64,000 nt of DNA from the NCBI RefSeq assembly GCF_044748305.1, contig NZ_JBIVFT010000006.1:1-64000 (forward strand), read 5' to 3'. This DNA is from Arthrobacter_E sp044748305 (GTDB lineage: Bacteria > Actinomycetota > Actinomycetes > Actinomycetales > Micrococcaceae). A program made the position numbers and the translations under genes. The notes under the pieces were generated by a model, which made no database searches, was not told where the DNA came from, and saw only the letters and a program-made list of their open reading frames with translations. Shown piece by piece: positions 61,073 through 64,000 of the stretch (positions within the stretch are counted from its first letter, which is position 1; every line of letters starts with the position of its first letter).

Positions 61073-63595
61073 TCATCCCAACGATACCCGCGCCCGGACA
61101 TCGCCCAGGCCCCTGGCGAGCAGCAGCTCTCCGCCGTTCAGCGGGCGCCATCCTCCGGAGGCCTCGTCCCAGTGACGGAGCAGCCGGGCGTCGGCCCGGA
61201 CGCTGAGCCGGGCGCTCGCCCCGGCGGGCACTTCCACGGCGCTGTACCCGGCCAGGCGGATGGGCTGGGAGGCATCGGCCGGCGCGTAGTACAGCTGCAC
61301 CACTTCGCGGCTGTCCCGCTCCGAGGTGTTACGGAGGGTGAGTGCGATGGCGGGGGTGTCACCGCCGTCGTCCAGGGTGACGTCGGAGTAGTCCCAGGCT
61401 CCGTAGCCGAGCCCTGCCCCGAACCAGAAGAGCGGTGCCGGGGCGTGACCTGCGTGGTAGCCGCGGTAGCCGATCGCGGTGCCGTCGCTGTATTCCAGGC
61501 GCAGCATCTCGTCGGGCCGGGTGTTCCAGGCCGGGGCCGCTCCGTCGGCGGAGGGGTAGCTGGTGACGAGCCGGCCGGTGGGTTCGGTGGTGCCCAGCAG
61601 GACATCGGCCACGGCGTGGCCGCCTTCCTGCCCGGGCAGCCCGACCACCAGCACGGCGTCCACGGCGTCGAGCCAGGGCATGAGGACCGGGGTCGCGGCG
61701 TTGACCACGACGACGGTCTGCTCTGCAGCCGCGGCCACCCTCGCGACGAGTTCGTCCTGCCGGCCGGGCAGCGCCAGGGTGTGCTTGTCGGCGGCCTCGG
61801 TCTCGTCCTCCTCCGTCAGGCCGACCACGACGACGGCGGTCCCGGCGGTACGTGCGGCCTCCTCGGCCGCGGCGAGCGCGTCGTCGTCGCTGACCGGGAT
61901 GGGCTCCGCCACGAGGGTGGCCAGTCCGACGCCGGAAGCGGCGAAGATGTGGCTCTCCTCCGCGACCTGGACGTGCGGCTGTGCGGCCAGCACGGCGCGC
62001 CAGTCGACCTTCCGGAAGGTCTGCACAGCGGTCAGCAGGCAGCCGGCCGGGAGGTCCAGGACCTCCGAGAAGGACGGGGGACGGAGAATGCCCTCGCCCG
62101 GGTCGAAGCCCTCCGTGGTCACGTCCTGCTCATGCTCGGCCAGCACGGAGCCGTCGGGGGCCGTGACGGTGAGGCGCCAGTGCCCCGCACCGATGCCGCC
62201 CACCCGGACGGTGCCGCCACTGCCCAGCAGCGCCTCGAACCGGACCGCGGCGGGGCTCTCCTGGCTCGGGTCGTCGAAGCCGGTGCTCAGGGACGCCACC
62301 GGGGAGTGGCCGTTGGAGAGCTCGCGGCCGTCGGCGGCGAGCTGAGTCACCCGGACGCCGGTCTCGCGGGATACAGGGTCGGTGACGAAGGAGGGGTCCG
62401 CGGCCACGGGACGACGCCGGACCGCGACGCCGTCCACCACGGTGAGGCGCTCCCCGAGCCGTGCCCCGAGTCCCTCCGCGATGCTGACCTGGTAGGGCGG
62501 GGTGACCTGCGCGGAGCCGCCTCCCATGCAGACGGTGCTGACGGCGGCACGGCCGAGCAACGCCACGGGACCGTCGTCGCTGAGCGGCAGGACACCGCCG
62601 GCGCGTAGCGACGATTCGTTCTTCAAGAGCGTCATGCCGCGCGCGGCGATGCGCCGCAGCTGCTCCTTGCGCCGGGGCGAATCCGCGGCCGGCATGCCGG
62701 GCGAGAAGGGGGTGGCGCCGTCGTTGCCGAACGCACCCGTGCGGGCGGCGAGGCGCAGCAGGCGGGTGACGTGTTCGTCGACGGTGGACTCAGCGACATC
62801 ACCTCGTTCGACGGCGGCGACCAGGCGCTCGCCCCAGGGACCCACGGGGCCCGGCATGACGAGATCGAGGCCGCCGTTGGCGGATTCCACCGTGCGTTTG
62901 GTGGCGAACCAGTCGCTCATGATGAGACCGTCCCAGCCCCATTCGTCCTTGACGATCCCCTGCTGGATGGCGTGGTGCTCTGTGGCGGTGATGCCGTTGA
63001 TGTCGTTGTAGGCGGCCATCATCGCCCAGGGGTTGGCGTCCTGAACCGCCATTTCGAAGGGCAGCAGGTACACCTCCCGCAGTGCGGTGTCGGAGACGCG
63101 GGAATCCATGAAGTTGCGCAGGATCTCGGACTCATTGGCCACCAGGTGCTTCAGGCAGGCGCCCGTGCCGTTGGACTGCATGCCGTGCACGTAGGCGGTC
63201 GCCGCCCGGCCGGTCAGGTACGGGTCCTCCGAGTACGCCTCGAAAAGACGGCCGCCGAGCGGGGTGCGGTGCAGATTGATCGTGGGGCCGAGCACCACGT
63301 GGATGTTCTGGCGGTGGGCCTCTTCGGAGAGCATCGCCCCCACTTCCTCCGCGACGTCGTCGTCCCAGGAGGAGGCGATGAGTGTGGCGTTCGGGAAGAG
63401 CGCCACCGCCTCGCCGCCCATGAATTTCAGGCCGCGCACGCCCGTGGGACCGTCGGAGAACGCCAGGGGGGCCAGACCGATGGTGTCATTGCCGGGCAGC
63501 GTGAAGGCGGTCTCGCCGGTCAGGAGGGAGACCTTCTCGGTCAGGCTGAGCCGTGCGACGGCATCCGTGAGGCTGGTCTCTGCGGTCTGGGTCAT
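61073..63595 (-). CDS. Beta-glucosidase, glycoside hydrolase family 3
   Basis: 840 residues. The catalytic nucleophile is D228 in LIMSDWFATK. The N-terminal barrel (SDGPTGVRG, NLHRTPLGGRLFEAYSEDP, KHLVANESE) is followed by the second GH3 domain (DEVAR-type VVVGLTEEDETEAADKHTLALPGRQ with acid/base region). A fibronectin-III-like C-terminal domain ends in REVVQLYYAPAD. No signal peptide, so it is cytoplasmic. Start ATG 63595. It follows the MFS gene by 2 bp, so imported glucosides are probably split inside the cell. Confidence 0.95.
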   Translation of the reverse strand: MTQTAETSLTDAVARLSLTEKVSLLTGETAFTLPGNDTIGLAPLAFSDGPTGVRGLKFMGGEAVALFPNATLIASSWDDDVAEEVGAMLSEEAHRQNIHVVLGPTINLHRTPLGGRLFEAYSEDPYLTGRAATAYVHGMQSNGTGACLKHLVANESEILRNFMDSRVSDTALREVYLLPFEMAVQDANPWAMMAAYNDINGITATEHHAIQQGIVKDEWGWDGLIMSDWFATKRTVESANGGLDLVMPGPVGPWGERLVAAVERGDVAESTVDEHVTRLLRLAARTGAFGNDGATPFSPGMPAADSPRRKEQLRRIAARGMTLLKNESSLRAGGVLPLSDDGPVALLGRAAVSTVCMGGGSAQVTPPYQVSIAEGLGARLGERLTVVDGVAVRRRPVAADPSFVTDPVSRETGVRVTQLAADGRELSNGHSPVASLSTGFDDPSQESPAAVRFEALLGSGGTVRVGGIGAGHWRLTVTAPDGSVLAEHEQDVTTEGFDPGEGILRPPSFSEVLDLPAGCLLTAVQTFRKVDWRAVLAAQPHVQVAEESHIFAASGVGLATLVAEPIPVSDDDALAAAEEAARTAGTAVVVVGLTEEDETEAADKHTLALPGRQDELVARVAAAAEQTVVVVNAATPVLMPWLDAVDAVLVVGLPGQEGGHAVADVLLGTTEPTGRLVTSYPSADGAAPAWNTRPDEMLRLEYSDGTAIGYRGYHAGHAPAPLFWFGAGLGYGAWDYSDVTLDDGGDTPAIALTLRNTSERDSREVVQLYYAPADASQPIRLAGYSAVEVPAGASARLSVRADARLLRHWDEASGGWRPLNGGELLLARGLGDVRARVSLG

Positions 63596-63597
63596 GA

Positions 63598-64000
63598 TCA
63601 CTTCACCTTCTTGATGGGCAGGATGACGAATGCTCCGACAAGGCACACGATAGCGGCGGAACCCAGGAGGAGCCCGAAGTTCGGGGCGCTCGCGGTGGCG
63701 CCGGTGGCGAGCAGGACGCCGCCCAGGTAGGGGGCGAGGGACTGGGGGATGGCGTTGGCCATGTTGAACACGCCGAGGTCTTTGCCGTTGTCCTCCGGAT
63801 TGGGCAGCACCTGGAGGACCAGGGCCATGTCGACGCTCATGTAGATGCCGTAGGCGAAACCGAGGAGGGCTTCCACCAGGTAGAACTGTCCGACGTCGGA
63901 GACGTGGAAGAGCAGATAGGTGCCCAGGGCGAACAGTGCGGTGGCCACGCAGACCGGGAGTTTGCGGTACCCGGTGCGGTCCGAGAACCAGCCGGCCAGG
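63598..64000 (-). CDS. MFS transporter, partial (C-terminal part)
   Basis: The gene runs off the end of the window, so the start is outside. The visible 133 codons begin LAGWFSDRTGYRK, the standard MFS loop between helices, followed by four to five helices (VATALFALGTYLLF, YLVEALLGFAYGIYMSVDMALVL). The stop is 2 bp before the beta-glucosidase start. The arrangement suggests uptake of beta-glucosides. Confidence 0.85.
   Translation of the reverse strand, partial: LAGWFSDRTGYRKLPVCVATALFALGTYLLFHVSDVGQFYLVEALLGFAYGIYMSVDMALVLQVLPNPEDNGKDLGVFNMANAIPQSLAPYLGGVLLATGATASAPNFGLLLGSAAIVCLVGAFVILPIKKVK

Overview
The window is high-GC DNA from an actinobacterium, most likely a Micrococcaceae member (Arthrobacter in the broad sense). 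The supporting signs are dense GC-rich coding, a DUF222/HNH endonuclease gene, a CopD-CtaG fusion, a DtxR-type iron box, many LLM flavin oxidoreductases and many GTG/TTG starts. The genus is an inference, not a measurement. The sequence opens in the last ~40 nt of a 5S rRNA, so an rRNA operon ends here. No tRNA, insertion sequence, prophage or CRISPR array was seen.

Layout. 0-11 kb: rRNA tail and terminator, an alpha/alpha-toroid protein, a LysE exporter, a CopD-CtaG fusion coupled to a thioredoxin-NHL protein, a membrane-anchored protein, a HerA-type ATPase, DinB and GNAT proteins, and a RibD-like reductase. 11-21 kb: two divergent, tightly overlapped operons. One encodes an FAD/NAD(P)-binding protein and an acetyltransferase. 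The other encodes an amino-acid-type ABC importer, three LLM flavin monooxygenase-like proteins and a DUF1684 protein. Together they look like uptake and oxidative breakdown of a small, possibly sulfur-containing, amino-acid-like compound. 21-31 kb: MFS transporter, ornithine cyclodeaminase-family enzyme with palindromic operators, DUF222/HNH protein, LysR regulator divergent from putA, and an orphan binding protein that is a clear paralogue of the one in the 11-21 kb importer.

31-36 kb: slipin, a fourth LLM protein, a DUF1772/TetR divergent pair with two operator copies, and a LysR/EamA divergent pair. 36-40 kb: a TetR regulator beside secreted GH84 and GH18 glycosidases, suggesting N-glycan foraging. 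40-48 kb: an XRE-like protein of unknown role, AEC transporter, membrane acyltransferase-like protein, DUF4287 protein, and a complete siderophore ABC importer behind an iron box. 48-49.4 kb: panD and a TIM-barrel protein, preceded by a non-coding stretch with five copies of an 11-nt word.

49.4-60.2 kb: an aldehyde dehydrogenase and TetR regulator face an operon of a YtcJ-type amidohydrolase, a full oligopeptide-type ABC importer and an FAD amine oxidase-like enzyme. This reads as import, deacylation and oxidation of an acylated amine, possibly a polyamine derivative. 60.2-64 kb: an MFS transporter (cut by the window end), a GH3 beta-glucosidase and a TetR regulator in one operon.

Several junctions, mostly convergent, carry long and nearly perfect inverted repeats. 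Two of these, 23 kb apart, share a common core and look like members of one dispersed family.
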